A DNA stretch of 64,000 nucleotides from contig JAAZKX010000046.1 of the NCBI GenBank assembly GCA_012799605.1, positions 1 to 64,000 on the forward strand. Reading direction: 5' to 3'. Made by a program: the position numbers and the translations under genes. Of the stretch, positions 51,479 through 60,442 are shown piece by piece (position 1 is the first letter of the stretch; every line of letters starts with the position of its first letter). Below the pieces are notes generated by a model that was not told the DNA's origin, made no database searches, and saw nothing but the letters and a program-made list of their open reading frames with translations. Source of the DNA: Bacillota bacterium. Lineage in GTDB: Bacteria; Bacillota; DTU030; DUMP01.

Positions 51479-52381
51479 ATGACAAGTCTGGCTGAATTAT
51501 TGGAAAGAGCCAAACAGTACGGACCGCTGGCTATTTCGGTAGCAGCCGCAGCTGATGAAGAAGTGTTAAGGGCGTTAAAAGAAGCCCAAGAAATGGGAAT
51601 AGCTACTCCCTTTCTTGTCGGGTCAGAACAACAAATCAAGGAGTTAGCTGCAAAGATTGATTTTGATGTCAGCAATTTAAAAATTTATGATGAACCCAGT
51701 GCTACCGGTTGTGCTCGCCGTGCTGTTCAGCTCGTAAGCAGCGGTAAGGCTCAAATATTAATGAAGGGCCTAATGTCTACGTCCGATATTTTACGGGCTG
51801 TGCTAGATAAGGAAATTGGCCTTAGAACTGGACGAGTATTAAGTCATGTTATGCTGTACGAACTGCCAAAGTATGAACGGTTGTTCTTCCTGACCGATGG
51901 CGGCATGAATATGTTTCCGGATCTAAGGCAAAAAGCCGAAATTATCATTAATGCGGTGGAGGTAGCCCATGCTTTGGGCATAGCGGAGCCTAAGGTAGCT
52001 GCACTGGCTGCGGTGGAGGTCGTTAATCCCGACATGCCTGCTACTTTAGATGCTGCTGCATTGGCGCAAATGGGAGCCCGGGGGCAAATAAAAGGCTGCC
52101 TAATCGATGGTCCCCTGGCTTTGGATAATGCGATTTGTGCCGAGGCCGCGGCCCGCAAAGGTATCCGCAGTCCTGTGGCCGGACAAGCTGATGTTTTACT
52201 AGTGCCTACTATTGAAGCCGGCAATTTGTTAGGTAAGGCCATGACTTATTTTGGCGCCGGTAAATCAGCTGGGATTATTGCGGGTACCAAAGCCCCGGTT
52301 GTATTGGTGTCCAGAGCTGACCCGCATGAAACTAAATTACAGTCGATTGCTTTAGGTGTTGTCGCTGCGGCGGCAAAGTAA
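51479..52381 (+). CDS. ptb: Phosphate butyryltransferase
   Basis: Ptb converts acyl-CoA plus phosphate to acyl phosphate, supplying butyrate kinase. The 300-residue protein belongs to the phosphate acetyl/butyryltransferase family: LMKGLMSTSDILRAVLDKE, RVLSHVMLYELP, DGGMNMFPDLRQKAEII (in part), and the C-terminal VPTIEAGNLLGKAMTYFG motif. The ATG follows AGGGGAGATAAGG. It is 117 bp ahead of iorA in the same direction, and the kinase lies 3.7 kb downstream. Confidence 0.93.
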   Translation: MTSLAELLERAKQYGPLAISVAAAADEEVLRALKEAQEMGIATPFLVGSEQQIKELAAKIDFDVSNLKIYDEPSATGCARRAVQLVSSGKAQILMKGLMSTSDILRAVLDKEIGLRTGRVLSHVMLYELPKYERLFFLTDGGMNMFPDLRQKAEIIINAVEVAHALGIAEPKVAALAAVEVVNPDMPATLDAAALAQMGARGQIKGCLIDGPLALDNAICAEAAARKGIRSPVAGQADVLLVPTIEAGNLLGKAMTYFGAGKSAGIIAGTKAPVVLVSRADPHETKLQSIALGVVAAAAK

Positions 52382-52498
52382 TAACGGCATTTTTGCTAAT
52401 TTAACAGGAATGAAGGTACCGCTAGTCGAATTAGTATTGTAAGAAGCATGGAGCATGGTAGGATGGCAGAGCTAAAACTGCCAAAGGGGGAAAAAAGC

Positions 52499-54253
52499 GT
52501 GAAATTGTTCCTGTCGGGGAACGAGGCTATCGCTCGTGGTGGGTATGAGTATGGGGCAACTTTTGCTGCAGCATACCCGGGCACGCCAAGTACGGAAATT
52601 TTAGAAAACCTAACTTCGTACGAAGAAATCTATGCTGAATGGTCCACCAATGAAAAAGTAGCTTTGGAAGTAGGCCTGGGCGCATCGTTGGCTGGATCTC
52701 GGGTTATTGTAGCCATGAAGCATGTAGGTGTTAACGTGGCTGCCGACCCCCTCTTTACTGCTGCCTACACCGGGGTAAACGGGGGCTTCCTGCTAGTTTC
52801 AGCCGATGACCCAACTATGCACAGTTCCCAAAACGAACAAGACAACCGAAACGTTGCTCCGTTTGCCAAAATACCCATGCTTGAGCCCAGCGACAGCCAG
52901 GAAGCGAAAGATTTAGTCGGCCAAGGTTTTGAAATCAGTGAAAAATTTGATACCCCAGTGCTGATACGGATAACTACCCGGATTGCCCATGGTAAGGGAT
53001 TAGTACATTGCCAGGAACGGCAGCAACCGCCTGAGCTAGATTATAAAAAAGATGCCGCTAAATACTGCATGCTACCTGCTTTTGCCCGGCAAAGGCGTTT
53101 GGTGATCGAAGAACGCACAGCACGGTTGCAGGAATTCAGTGAAAACTTTCCCTACAATAAAATTGAGTGGGGATCAAAGGATGTCGGCATAATTACCTCA
53201 GGCATAAGCTATCAATATGCTAAGGAAGTTTTTGGCGACTCAGCTTCGTATCTTAAACTGACTTTAACTTGGCCCTTGCCGGAAAAGATGATTCGTGAAT
53301 TTGCTGCCAAAGTTAACAAGATCTATGTGATCGAAGAACTGGATCCTTATTTGGAAACCCAAATCAGGGCTCTGGGTGTTGAGGTTATCGGGAAAGACGT
53401 AATTCCGAACATGTTCGAGCTGTCAGCCGAAATTCTACGCGAACGGATTTTAGGTCAGAAACTTCCTGAACAAGAGCTCGATGTCCCAATTCCTCCCCGG
53501 CCGCCAGTTCTTTGCGCTGGCTGCCCGCATCGACCTGTATTTTACATTTTGAAAAAAATGAAAGTCCCGGTCATGGGCGATATCGGTTGTTATGGGTTGG
53601 CTGTACCTCCGCCATTGGAAGCTGTTGATACTACTGTTTGTATGGGCGCTAGTATTACGATGGCTCATGGGTTCCAAAAAGCTAGCTCATGGCTGGGTAC
53701 GAATAAAAAAGCGGTAGGTGTGATCGGGGACTCAACCTTTTTCCATAGCGGTATGACTGGTTTGGCTGACCTGGTGTTTAATAAAGGTGCTAGTGCGGTT
53801 CTTGTTTTGGATAACCGTACAACAGCTATGACCGGCCATCAACCACATCCCGGCAGTGGGATTACCGCTAAAGGTGAACCCACGCAAGAAATTAAAATCG
53901 AGGATGTAGTCCGCAGCATGGGAGTAGAGGATGTAGCTGTTGTAGACGCTTATGATTTAGACGGGGCCGAGAAAGCCATCCGGCACGCACTGGATTTTGA
54001 TGGACCATCAGTGGTAATATTCCGCCGGGCCTGTGCTCTTTTAAAAGGTCTCCCCAAACTTCCACCGCTTCAAATCGATCAAGAAAAATGTACAAAGTGT
54101 CATATCTGTCTCAGCACCGGTTGCCCAGCATTAGTGCACCATCCGGATAAAAGCGTAACCATAGATACCGATGCCTGTACCGGTTGCACTGTTTGTGCTC
54201 AGGTTTGCCCCTTTGATGCTATTGTTGAAGTTGGGGGTGAGGTTCTTGGCTAA
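52499..54253 (+). CDS. iorA: Indolepyruvate ferredoxin oxidoreductase, alpha subunit
   Basis: IorA, with IorB, oxidises aryl 2-oxoacids from aromatic amino acids to acyl-CoA and reduces ferredoxin. The 584-residue subunit shows GNEAIARGGYEYGATFAAAYPGTPSTE (in part), the ThDP-binding GDIGCYGLAV and GDSTFFHSGMTGL regions, and two C-terminal 4Fe-4S motifs (CTKCHICLSTGCP with a 4-residue last gap, then CTGCTVCAQVCP). GTG at 52499 after AAAGGGGG gives MKLFLSGNEA, better than the ATGs upstream. Its end overlaps iorB by 8 bases. Confidence 0.94.
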   Translation: MKLFLSGNEAIARGGYEYGATFAAAYPGTPSTEILENLTSYEEIYAEWSTNEKVALEVGLGASLAGSRVIVAMKHVGVNVAADPLFTAAYTGVNGGFLLVSADDPTMHSSQNEQDNRNVAPFAKIPMLEPSDSQEAKDLVGQGFEISEKFDTPVLIRITTRIAHGKGLVHCQERQQPPELDYKKDAAKYCMLPAFARQRRLVIEERTARLQEFSENFPYNKIEWGSKDVGIITSGISYQYAKEVFGDSASYLKLTLTWPLPEKMIREFAAKVNKIYVIEELDPYLETQIRALGVEVIGKDVIPNMFELSAEILRERILGQKLPEQELDVPIPPRPPVLCAGCPHRPVFYILKKMKVPVMGDIGCYGLAVPPPLEAVDTTVCMGASITMAHGFQKASSWLGTNKKAVGVIGDSTFFHSGMTGLADLVFNKGASAVLVLDNRTTAMTGHQPHPGSGITAKGEPTQEIKIEDVVRSMGVEDVAVVDAYDLDGAEKAIRHALDFDGPSVVIFRRACALLKGLPKLPPLQIDQEKCTKCHICLSTGCPALVHHPDKSVTIDTDACTGCTVCAQVCPFDAIVEVGGEVLG

Positions 54254-54827
54254 AGTAACTAACGTTTTGTTAGTAGGGGTAGGCGGCCAAGGTACTCTTT
54301 TAGCAGCCCGGATTTTGTCTGGTGTTTTACAACAAGGCGGCTATGACGTTAAGATGTCCGAAGTCCACGGTATGTCCCAACGCGGTGGCAGTGTAGTTAC
54401 CTTTGTTCGGTATGGTGACCGGATATACTCGCCCTTAGTGGAAAAAGGCACGGCTGACCTTATTCTTTCCTTTGAAAAGATGGAAGCTCTTCGTTGGCTG
54501 CCTTACCTTAAACCGGGTGGGACGGTAGTGGTTAATGACTTTGCTTTGTTGCCGGCACCTGTACTCATGGGTAAGGCTGAATATCCGTACAACGCCCTAG
54601 AGATCTTAAAAGAACAAGCCGAAACATTGATCGTTTTAGATGCTGCTAAAGTGGCAATGGAAGAAGCGGGTAATATTCGGACCCAAAATGTCGCCCTGCT
54701 GGGGGCATTGGCTAGCCATATGGATATTGATACCGAAATATGGCAACAGGTTATTCGCGAGAGTGTGCCACCTAAAACAGTGGAGGCTAACTTGAAGGCA
54801 TTTGCAGCCGGTGGCCAACAACATTAA
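54246..54827 (+). CDS. iorB: Indolepyruvate ferredoxin oxidoreductase, beta subunit
   Basis: The gamma/beta-type subunit of the 2-oxoacid oxidoreductase, 193 residues. NVLLVGVGGQGTLLAARIL is the CoA-binding-type N-terminus, with SEVHGMSQRGGSVVTFVR and VVNDFALLPAPV. TTG at 54246 follows GGGGGTGAGG inside the end of iorA; the upstream frame is only a shadow of the ferredoxin motif. A terminator closes ptb-iorAB. Confidence 0.94.
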   Translation: MAKVTNVLLVGVGGQGTLLAARILSGVLQQGGYDVKMSEVHGMSQRGGSVVTFVRYGDRIYSPLVEKGTADLILSFEKMEALRWLPYLKPGGTVVVNDFALLPAPVLMGKAEYPYNALEILKEQAETLIVLDAAKVAMEEAGNIRTQNVALLGALASHMDIDTEIWQQVIRESVPPKTVEANLKAFAAGGQQH

Positions 54828-54850
54828 GCCCAAATACAAAACTTAAAGCC

Positions 54851-54887
54851 AAAAGCACCTGGGTAATCGCCCAGGTGCTTTTAATTT
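54851..54887 (+). terminator. Intrinsic terminator after iorB
   Basis: AAAAGCACCTGGG (54851-54863) pairs with CCCAGGTGCTTTT (54870-54882) around 6 bases, followed by AATTTG. Confidence 0.9.
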
Positions 54888-55113
54888 GGCCGGGGATAAA
54901 TTTTGAGGCCGAGTGGCCGGATTTTAAACACTGAAGGACAGTAAATGCCTGGTCATGGTTAATATTGTTAGCCGCTTCTTGGAATAGCTCTCCTGGGGTA
55001 GGAATAAGAATTTTAACAAGAGTATCCGTTGTAGCAAAGCATTTATGAAGGGGGATAGTAGGGATAAGATTTGGCGAGCTAACTTTGAGTATATAAGGAT
55101 AGGGGGTGACAAC

Positions 55114-55653
55114 ATGGAACTACCGCGGGTGAAAGCGCGATTACCGCGGGGTTTGGCCGATACTCGCAATTTACAGCTTGCAGCCCGAACTATTGTTTTT
55201 ATCGTACTTTCTGCCTTAGGGGCAATGGTAAAGGCAAGTAGTCCTGTTGGCGTTTTGACTCTGGCAGCTGCCCCGTCTTTTTTTGTTGCTTTGACCTACA
55301 GTTGGGCGGAGGGGGCAGTAGTAGCTGGTTTGGGGACAATTCTTGCGGCAGTGGTGGCTGGGTTTCCATTGGGTGTGTTTGCACATCTGTACAGCGCTGT
55401 ACAAGCAGCTTTATGGGCAACATGTTTGCGTTTGGCTTATGAACAGAGTGGCCCTTTGATTGCTCTAATAAGTACTATTTTTTTGGCCGGAGTGGTTGCT
55501 GCGGGCTTACTGTGGCCCTTGGGTGGGCTACCCCTGGTCGTAGGATCATTAGCACGCTTAATTGCCAACGCAGCTTTTAACGTAGCAGCAGCGATGGCTT
55601 TGTTTTTACTTTTTAACCGTAGTAAAGTGGTGTATGTGCGCCGACGCCATTGA
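55114..55653 (+). CDS. Multi-pass membrane protein, possible ECF S component
   Basis: A 179-residue, very hydrophobic protein with about five or six membrane segments rich in Ala and Gly, beginning IVFIVLSALGAMVKASSPVG and ending basic (KVVYVRRRH). The size and small-residue pattern resemble the substrate-binding S components of energy-coupling-factor transporters, but no substrate signature is seen. ATG at 55114 follows AGGGGGTG. No riboswitch could be recognised in the 226 bp after the upstream terminator. Confidence 0.55.
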   Translation: MELPRVKARLPRGLADTRNLQLAARTIVFIVLSALGAMVKASSPVGVLTLAAAPSFFVALTYSWAEGAVVAGLGTILAAVVAGFPLGVFAHLYSAVQAALWATCLRLAYEQSGPLIALISTIFLAGVVAAGLLWPLGGLPLVVGSLARLIANAAFNVAAAMALFLLFNRSKVVYVRRRH

Positions 55654-55725
55654 AATCGAACAGGGCCCCCTCATTGACAGCGAATATTGGCGGCAGTATA
55701 ATAGAAGTTAGAGGAGGTGGTCAAT

Positions 55726-55917
55726 TTGCCCAGCTATGAGTTTATCTGTCGCCAATGTGGTGAACGTTTTACGGTTATGATACCGTACAGCAAGAAGGAA
55801 GAAGTATCCTGCCCCCGCTGTCAAAGTGACAGGCTGCAGGAGCTGTTTGGATTTAGTTTTGTTAGCAGCGGCAGTGGAGGTTGCGCTGCTGCTGATGGCG
55901 GCTGTTCTTTCGGCTGA
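55726..55917 (+). CDS. FmdB-family zinc ribbon protein
   Basis: A 63-residue protein with the FmdB-type zinc ribbon, PSYEFICRQCGERFTV and CPRCQSDRLQELFGF, and a Cys/Gly-rich tail (SSGSGGCAAADGGCSFG, four residues from the end). TTG at 55726, 9 bases after GAGGAGG. Often near one-carbon or acid-activation genes, but a regulatory role is not proven. Confidence 0.88.
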   Translation: MPSYEFICRQCGERFTVMIPYSKKEEVSCPRCQSDRLQELFGFSFVSSGSGGCAAADGGCSFG

Positions 55918-55949
55918 AGCCCTTTTTAAGGAACCGTGAGTTCCCTCAG

Positions 55950-55977
55950 CGCCTGCTTTCGGGCAGGCGTTATTTTT
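55950..55977 (+). terminator. Intrinsic terminator after the FmdB-like gene
   Basis: CGCCTGC (55950-55956) and GCAGGCG (55963-55969) pair around a short loop, followed by TTATTTTT. Confidence 0.8.
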
Positions 55978-56071
55978 GGCAGGAACAAGAGGTGCAAATA
56001 GCGAATTTAACACACAGCAGGATGGTAGGTGAGGCTAAGCCTAATAATGACTAAGGAAGAGGAGTTGGTTG

Positions 56072-57157
56072 ATGTTGCAGCAAGATTTTCGTGTTTTAAC
56101 CATTAATCCCGGTTCTACCACCACTAAAATAGCAGTTTTTGATGGGGACAAGTTGTTTCTAGAGAAAAAAATAGAACATAAAGTCCAGGATTTAAAGGGT
56201 TTTGGTAAGGCAACCGACCAGTATGAGTACCGGCTAAATCTTATCCGCGCAGCCTTAAATGAGGCTGGCATCAGCCTAAATTCATTATCGGCGGTGGTAG
56301 GCCGCGGCGGACTGTTGAAGCCGTTGCCGGGCGGCACATTCGAGGTTAATGAACAGATGGTGGATGATTTGCTTCAGCGGCCAGCGACAGATCATGCATC
56401 GAATTTAGGTGCGGTTATTGCTTATCATTTGGCTCAAGAACTGGACATTCCAGCTTTTATCGTAGATCCGGTGGTAGTGGATGAGTATGAAAATGTAGCC
56501 AGAATTTCGGGCTACCCGGCCTTGGAGCGGCAAAGCCGATCCCACGCCTTAAATATGAAAGCCGTGGCCCATAAAGTAGCGCACGACCTGGGTAAATCGT
56601 ATCATAATTGTAAAATGGTGGTAGCCCATTTGGGTAGTGGCTTTTCAGTAAGTATTCATGTCGGTGGTAGAATGGTAGATACCACTAACCCCAACGATGA
56701 AGGGCCATTTTCTATTGAACGGGGTGGTGATCTGCCTGTTACCCAGCTTGTATCTTTTGTCTGGGACAAGTTTCAGGCCGGTTATAGCTTGGAGCAACTA
56801 CAGACTATGTTAAGTAAAGAATCAGGGCTGTACGCTTATTTAGGTACTAAGGATCTAAGGGTAGCCGAGCGTAAAGCAAATGAAGGGGACAAGAAAGCTG
56901 ATCTGGTTCTCACAGCTATGGCCTATCAAGTGGCCAAGGCTATCGGCGCCATGGCGACAGTTGCAGCGGGAGAAATTGACTGCATAATTTTGACTGGCGG
57001 GGTAGCGAATTCAAAGCGGATTACGGACGATATTGCCCGGCGAGTACAGTTTTTAGCCCCGGTGGTGGTAGTGCCCGGTGAGGAAGAGCTACCAGCTCTG
57101 GCCGAGGGAGCGCTTAGGGTGTTGCGGCAGCAAGAGAAGGCCAAAGAATATAAGTAA
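56072..57157 (+). CDS. buk: Butyrate kinase
   Basis: Buk makes ATP from acyl phosphate (butyryl or branched-chain). The 361-residue ASKHA-family kinase has the phosphate-1 motif TINPGSTTTKIAVF, GRGGLLKPLPGG, VAHLGSGFSVSIHVGG and the C-terminal CIILTGGVANSKRI motif. ATG at 56072 follows AGGAGTTGG. Together with ptb and iorAB it makes a path from aryl or acyl oxoacids to acid plus ATP. Split from ptb by the ior, membrane-protein and FmdB genes. Confidence 0.95.
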   Translation: MLQQDFRVLTINPGSTTTKIAVFDGDKLFLEKKIEHKVQDLKGFGKATDQYEYRLNLIRAALNEAGISLNSLSAVVGRGGLLKPLPGGTFEVNEQMVDDLLQRPATDHASNLGAVIAYHLAQELDIPAFIVDPVVVDEYENVARISGYPALERQSRSHALNMKAVAHKVAHDLGKSYHNCKMVVAHLGSGFSVSIHVGGRMVDTTNPNDEGPFSIERGGDLPVTQLVSFVWDKFQAGYSLEQLQTMLSKESGLYAYLGTKDLRVAERKANEGDKKADLVLTAMAYQVAKAIGAMATVAAGEIDCIILTGGVANSKRITDDIARRVQFLAPVVVVPGEEELPALAEGALRVLRQQEKAKEYK

Positions 57158-57183
57158 GCAATAGATCCTTTGCTTGGAATTTA

Positions 57184-58914
57184 TCAGCAGTGAGCTGTGA
57201 CACAGCCTATGCGCCGTTCACCATCCAGGTAAACATTAAACAGGCCGGTATATACGCTGACAGCCGGGTGGCCGGTCGGTTCGGCCATACCAGCCTGCGA
57301 ATTAAGCCAATCGGAATAAAAAACGTTTCCCGGTATATTGTCAAAGACTGATAGATATAAAATACCGTCAACTTCAAGATCGTGGAAAAAGCGGGTTCCG
57401 TAAGGCAATTCAGGAACGAAATTGGCTGCCTTGATGCCCAGCTCTACAATTAAACCGGCATTGGAAATCTGGTTATAGCTAATCGGTACCCCTAGTTCGG
57501 CCTTAGTAGATCCCCAACGCCCGGGTCCAACCAAAATATACTGTTCGCCCTCTAAGCTGCGATTTATGCGCTCTATTTCCCGGGCTACGGCGGCCTTATT
57601 AGTAGCTTGTTTATATAAATATGGATCTACATAAACCAGGCGTTTTATTCCTAATAATATACCGGTGGCTAACATGCGGTTTCCGCAGAGCAAAATTGTT
57701 TCCGGCCGCAAGTTAGCCGGTATTTGAACGGCTCGATATTCCTCATAACTCGGTAGCGGGCGCATTTGAACTAAAGTCAATAGTTTTTCTTCCGGTTCAT
57801 AGGCAAACTCTATGTCCACCGGAAGCCCTAATTCTTTTTCCAGTGTATTTACCAAAGTATTGACCAGCTGAAAAAACTCCGGGTGCAATTGTGGAAACTG
57901 CTGAAAAGTAAATACTATTTTATCGGCAGGGCTGAGCTGATACAGGCCTTTGCTGTTCAAATCGGTTATTTGTTCATTTTCAGTGTTGTATAGTTGGGTA
58001 TAATGGCTAAAGTAAGGATGGTATTTAGCTGCGTCTGGGTGCTGGTTAATATTAATAACCTGCACCTGATCAGCAGCCAAATCTAAAACATCAAACCTTT
58101 CCTGGGAGTATTTGGCGACCGACCAAGGCGCGTAGCCCTCGGGGCGTAAACTCAAGTCTGTCAAGGAAAATGTCCGGGCATATTCCCGGCCCACACACCG
58201 GGTTCCCAGTCCAAACACTAGCCTCAGGATCCCGTCTTCTTTTCGCACTTCGTTGGTCCAACGGCGGTAGTTCTTGGAAAAGGCTACACCCGATATTTCC
58301 GGATAGAAAAAAACACCGCGCTGTTTTCCGGTAAGCTGCTGAATCATAACAGCCATTTTGTCACCGCGCAATCCATGTTTACGGCGGTATTCAACTGCAT
58401 TAGGACAGTAGATGCTGGCAAAAACCAACTTAATTGCCTGTTCCAATTTTGCCTGCCGCTCTGCCTGGGAACCCTTGTTGGCCATAAAAATAGTTTCGTA
58501 TTTGCCGGCGAAAGAATAGCGCAGGTTATCTTCCAGAAGTGAGGATGAACGGATAGCAAGCGGCGAGGAAAAATCACCGATCAGTTGGGCCAACTGGGAG
58601 CGAATAGCCCGGTCAAATGCACCGTTGATAAAGGCATCTTTTATCTGGTCATAGTCCCGCCCGCTTTCTACGATTCTTTCCAGCTGATTTTGAGCGACAA
58701 AATCAGCGAATACACCAGTTGCGATATAGTAAGTTTTTGGTACAATGATTCGATTAAATAAAGGGTCATTACTTTGGCGGAGAATTTGTTTAGCGAATAA
58801 AAAACCGCGCGCTTTCCCGCCAAGTTTCCCCGGGCCGATGGTATAATCGCGGTAAAGCGGGTTTAATTGGGGATCGAAAGCTAGATAACGGGTGATTTTA
58901 CTGGCTGTTGGCAT
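57184..58914 (-). CDS. PEP/pyruvate-binding-domain protein lacking the phosphohistidine domain
   Basis: A 576-residue protein related to the N-terminal nucleotide-binding domain of PEP synthase and PPDK: GGKARGFLFAKQIL, SSPLAIRSSSLLEDNLRYSFAGKYET (in part) and FAYEPEEKLLTLVQMRPLP. It has neither the swivelling domain with its catalytic histidine (the GGxxSHAA motif) nor the C-terminal barrel, so it cannot be a complete PEP synthase. The C-terminal 180 residues (PGRWGSTKAELGVPISYNQI, in part) are an extra domain of unknown role. ATG at 58914 follows GAGGGAGC; the frame is open 46 codons further. Confidence 0.82.
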   Translation of the reverse strand: MPTASKITRYLAFDPQLNPLYRDYTIGPGKLGGKARGFLFAKQILRQSNDPLFNRIIVPKTYYIATGVFADFVAQNQLERIVESGRDYDQIKDAFINGAFDRAIRSQLAQLIGDFSSPLAIRSSSLLEDNLRYSFAGKYETIFMANKGSQAERQAKLEQAIKLVFASIYCPNAVEYRRKHGLRGDKMAVMIQQLTGKQRGVFFYPEISGVAFSKNYRRWTNEVRKEDGILRLVFGLGTRCVGREYARTFSLTDLSLRPEGYAPWSVAKYSQERFDVLDLAADQVQVININQHPDAAKYHPYFSHYTQLYNTENEQITDLNSKGLYQLSPADKIVFTFQQFPQLHPEFFQLVNTLVNTLEKELGLPVDIEFAYEPEEKLLTLVQMRPLPSYEEYRAVQIPANLRPETILLCGNRMLATGILLGIKRLVYVDPYLYKQATNKAAVAREIERINRSLEGEQYILVGPGRWGSTKAELGVPISYNQISNAGLIVELGIKAANFVPELPYGTRFFHDLEVDGILYLSVFDNIPGNVFYSDWLNSQAGMAEPTGHPAVSVYTGLFNVYLDGERRIGCVTAHC

Positions 58915-59125
58915 ATATAGCTCCCTCGCTCGATCTTTGCGTTTATTATAGCACACCAAACTCGGGTAAGTAAGCCCTGTCTTGCAATTGGCAACAATCG
59001 GGCATGTATGATGGTAGACTTTTTTAATAGCGATTTTAGGTTCTATTGCCATATGATGCTTGTGGGACTAAATACCGCCACAGGCTTTATTGTTTTTAAA
59101 GCCAAAGCCTGAAAGGAGAGCGTTT

Positions 59126-60091
59126 ATGGTAATAAAACTTACAGATTGGCTGCTGGCAGTTTTTATCCGGGGCCACGAGAAGGTGGAAGATCCGCAAGTT
59201 CGTGCTCGTTACGGATTTTTGGCAGCATGGATCAGCATTATTGGCAATATTATTCTTTCAGCCTTAAAGGTTATAATAGGATTGGCGCTAAATAGCGTTT
59301 CCTTGCTAGCAGATGCAGCCCATACTTTTTCTGATGTTATTACTTCCGCTGTAGTGCTGGTCGGTTTCCATGTTTCCCGGCGTCGCCCCGACCGGGAGCA
59401 TCCTTTTGGTCATGGCCGGATAGAGCAGATCGCAACCCTGATTATATCGTTGTTGTTGGCTTTGGTAGGAATAAAGTTCGGCCAAACTGCGCTGGTCCGA
59501 TTGCTGGATGGCAATGAAGTTCGAGGAACAATGTTTGGAGCGGTGTTCATGCTTGTCTCTGGCTTGATTAAGGAGCTTATGGCTGCCGTTGCTTTTGACA
59601 TCGGGGATCGGATAAATTCGACAGCCCTTCGAGCGGATGCCTGGCATCATCGCAGTGATGCTATGGCCTCGGCCCTGGTGGCGGTCGCGATTGTAGCTGC
59701 TCGTTATGGTTATCAAGCAGTTGACGCTATTTTGGGCTTAGCAGTGTCGGGGCTGATTATTTATACAGCCTTACGGCTGGGGCATGCTGCCGGTAGCAGT
59801 CTGATCGGTGAAGCACCCGATTGTGCTTTACTGGCGGAGATTGCTGCCATCGCCCACAATATACCCGGGGTTATGGATGTGCATGATGTTGTCGTACATG
59901 ATTATGGTGCTCTCAAGGCCATCTCTTTGCATATCGTTGTCAGCCGCGATATCAGCTTTGTGTCCGCCCATAAAATAGCTTCCCGGGTAGAAAATGCAAT
60001 CGAAAACTGCATCAGCAGTATTGTAGTCGTTCATGTAGACCCAAGCGAAAAGAAATTGAATCCTACTAGCGCTCACCGGGATTTGCTTTGA
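59126..60091 (+). CDS. Cation diffusion facilitator family transporter
   Basis: CDF proteins export divalent cations by proton antiport. The 321-residue protein has six membrane segments. The first metal site HTFSD and the paired DAWHHRSDAM in TM5 carry the Asp/His residues (LADAAH and DAWHHRSD). HPFGHGRIE is conserved, and a cytoplasmic C-terminal domain contains MDVHDVVVHDYGALKAI (in part). Zn, Mn or Fe cannot be told apart. ATG at 59126 after GAAAGGAGAG. Confidence 0.92.
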   Translation: MVIKLTDWLLAVFIRGHEKVEDPQVRARYGFLAAWISIIGNIILSALKVIIGLALNSVSLLADAAHTFSDVITSAVVLVGFHVSRRRPDREHPFGHGRIEQIATLIISLLLALVGIKFGQTALVRLLDGNEVRGTMFGAVFMLVSGLIKELMAAVAFDIGDRINSTALRADAWHHRSDAMASALVAVAIVAARYGYQAVDAILGLAVSGLIIYTALRLGHAAGSSLIGEAPDCALLAEIAAIAHNIPGVMDVHDVVVHDYGALKAISLHIVVSRDISFVSAHKIASRVENAIENCISSIVVVHVDPSEKKLNPTSAHRDLL

Positions 60092-60152
60092 AATCTTTGG
60101 CGCCGGTTAAAATATTTTTACTGGGCGAAGAGGATTTCGGCATTCAATTTAG

Positions 60153-60368
<216 letters not shown>

Positions 60369-60389
60369 TCTGCTGAAAAAAGCCGGAAA

Positions 60390-60430
60390 AACAAGAGCGC
60401 CGGGGCGGTCCCGACGCTCTTGTTGTGTAA
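60390..60430 (-). terminator. Intrinsic terminator of the niacin S-component gene
   Basis: AACAAGAGCG (60390-60399) and CGCTCTTGTT (60415-60424) pair around an inner CGGG/CCCG hairpin. On the minus strand a T-run (TTGTTTTT) follows. It may also slow transcription from the ferredoxin side. Confidence 0.75.
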
Positions 60431-60442
60431 TACGGGGGAAAC

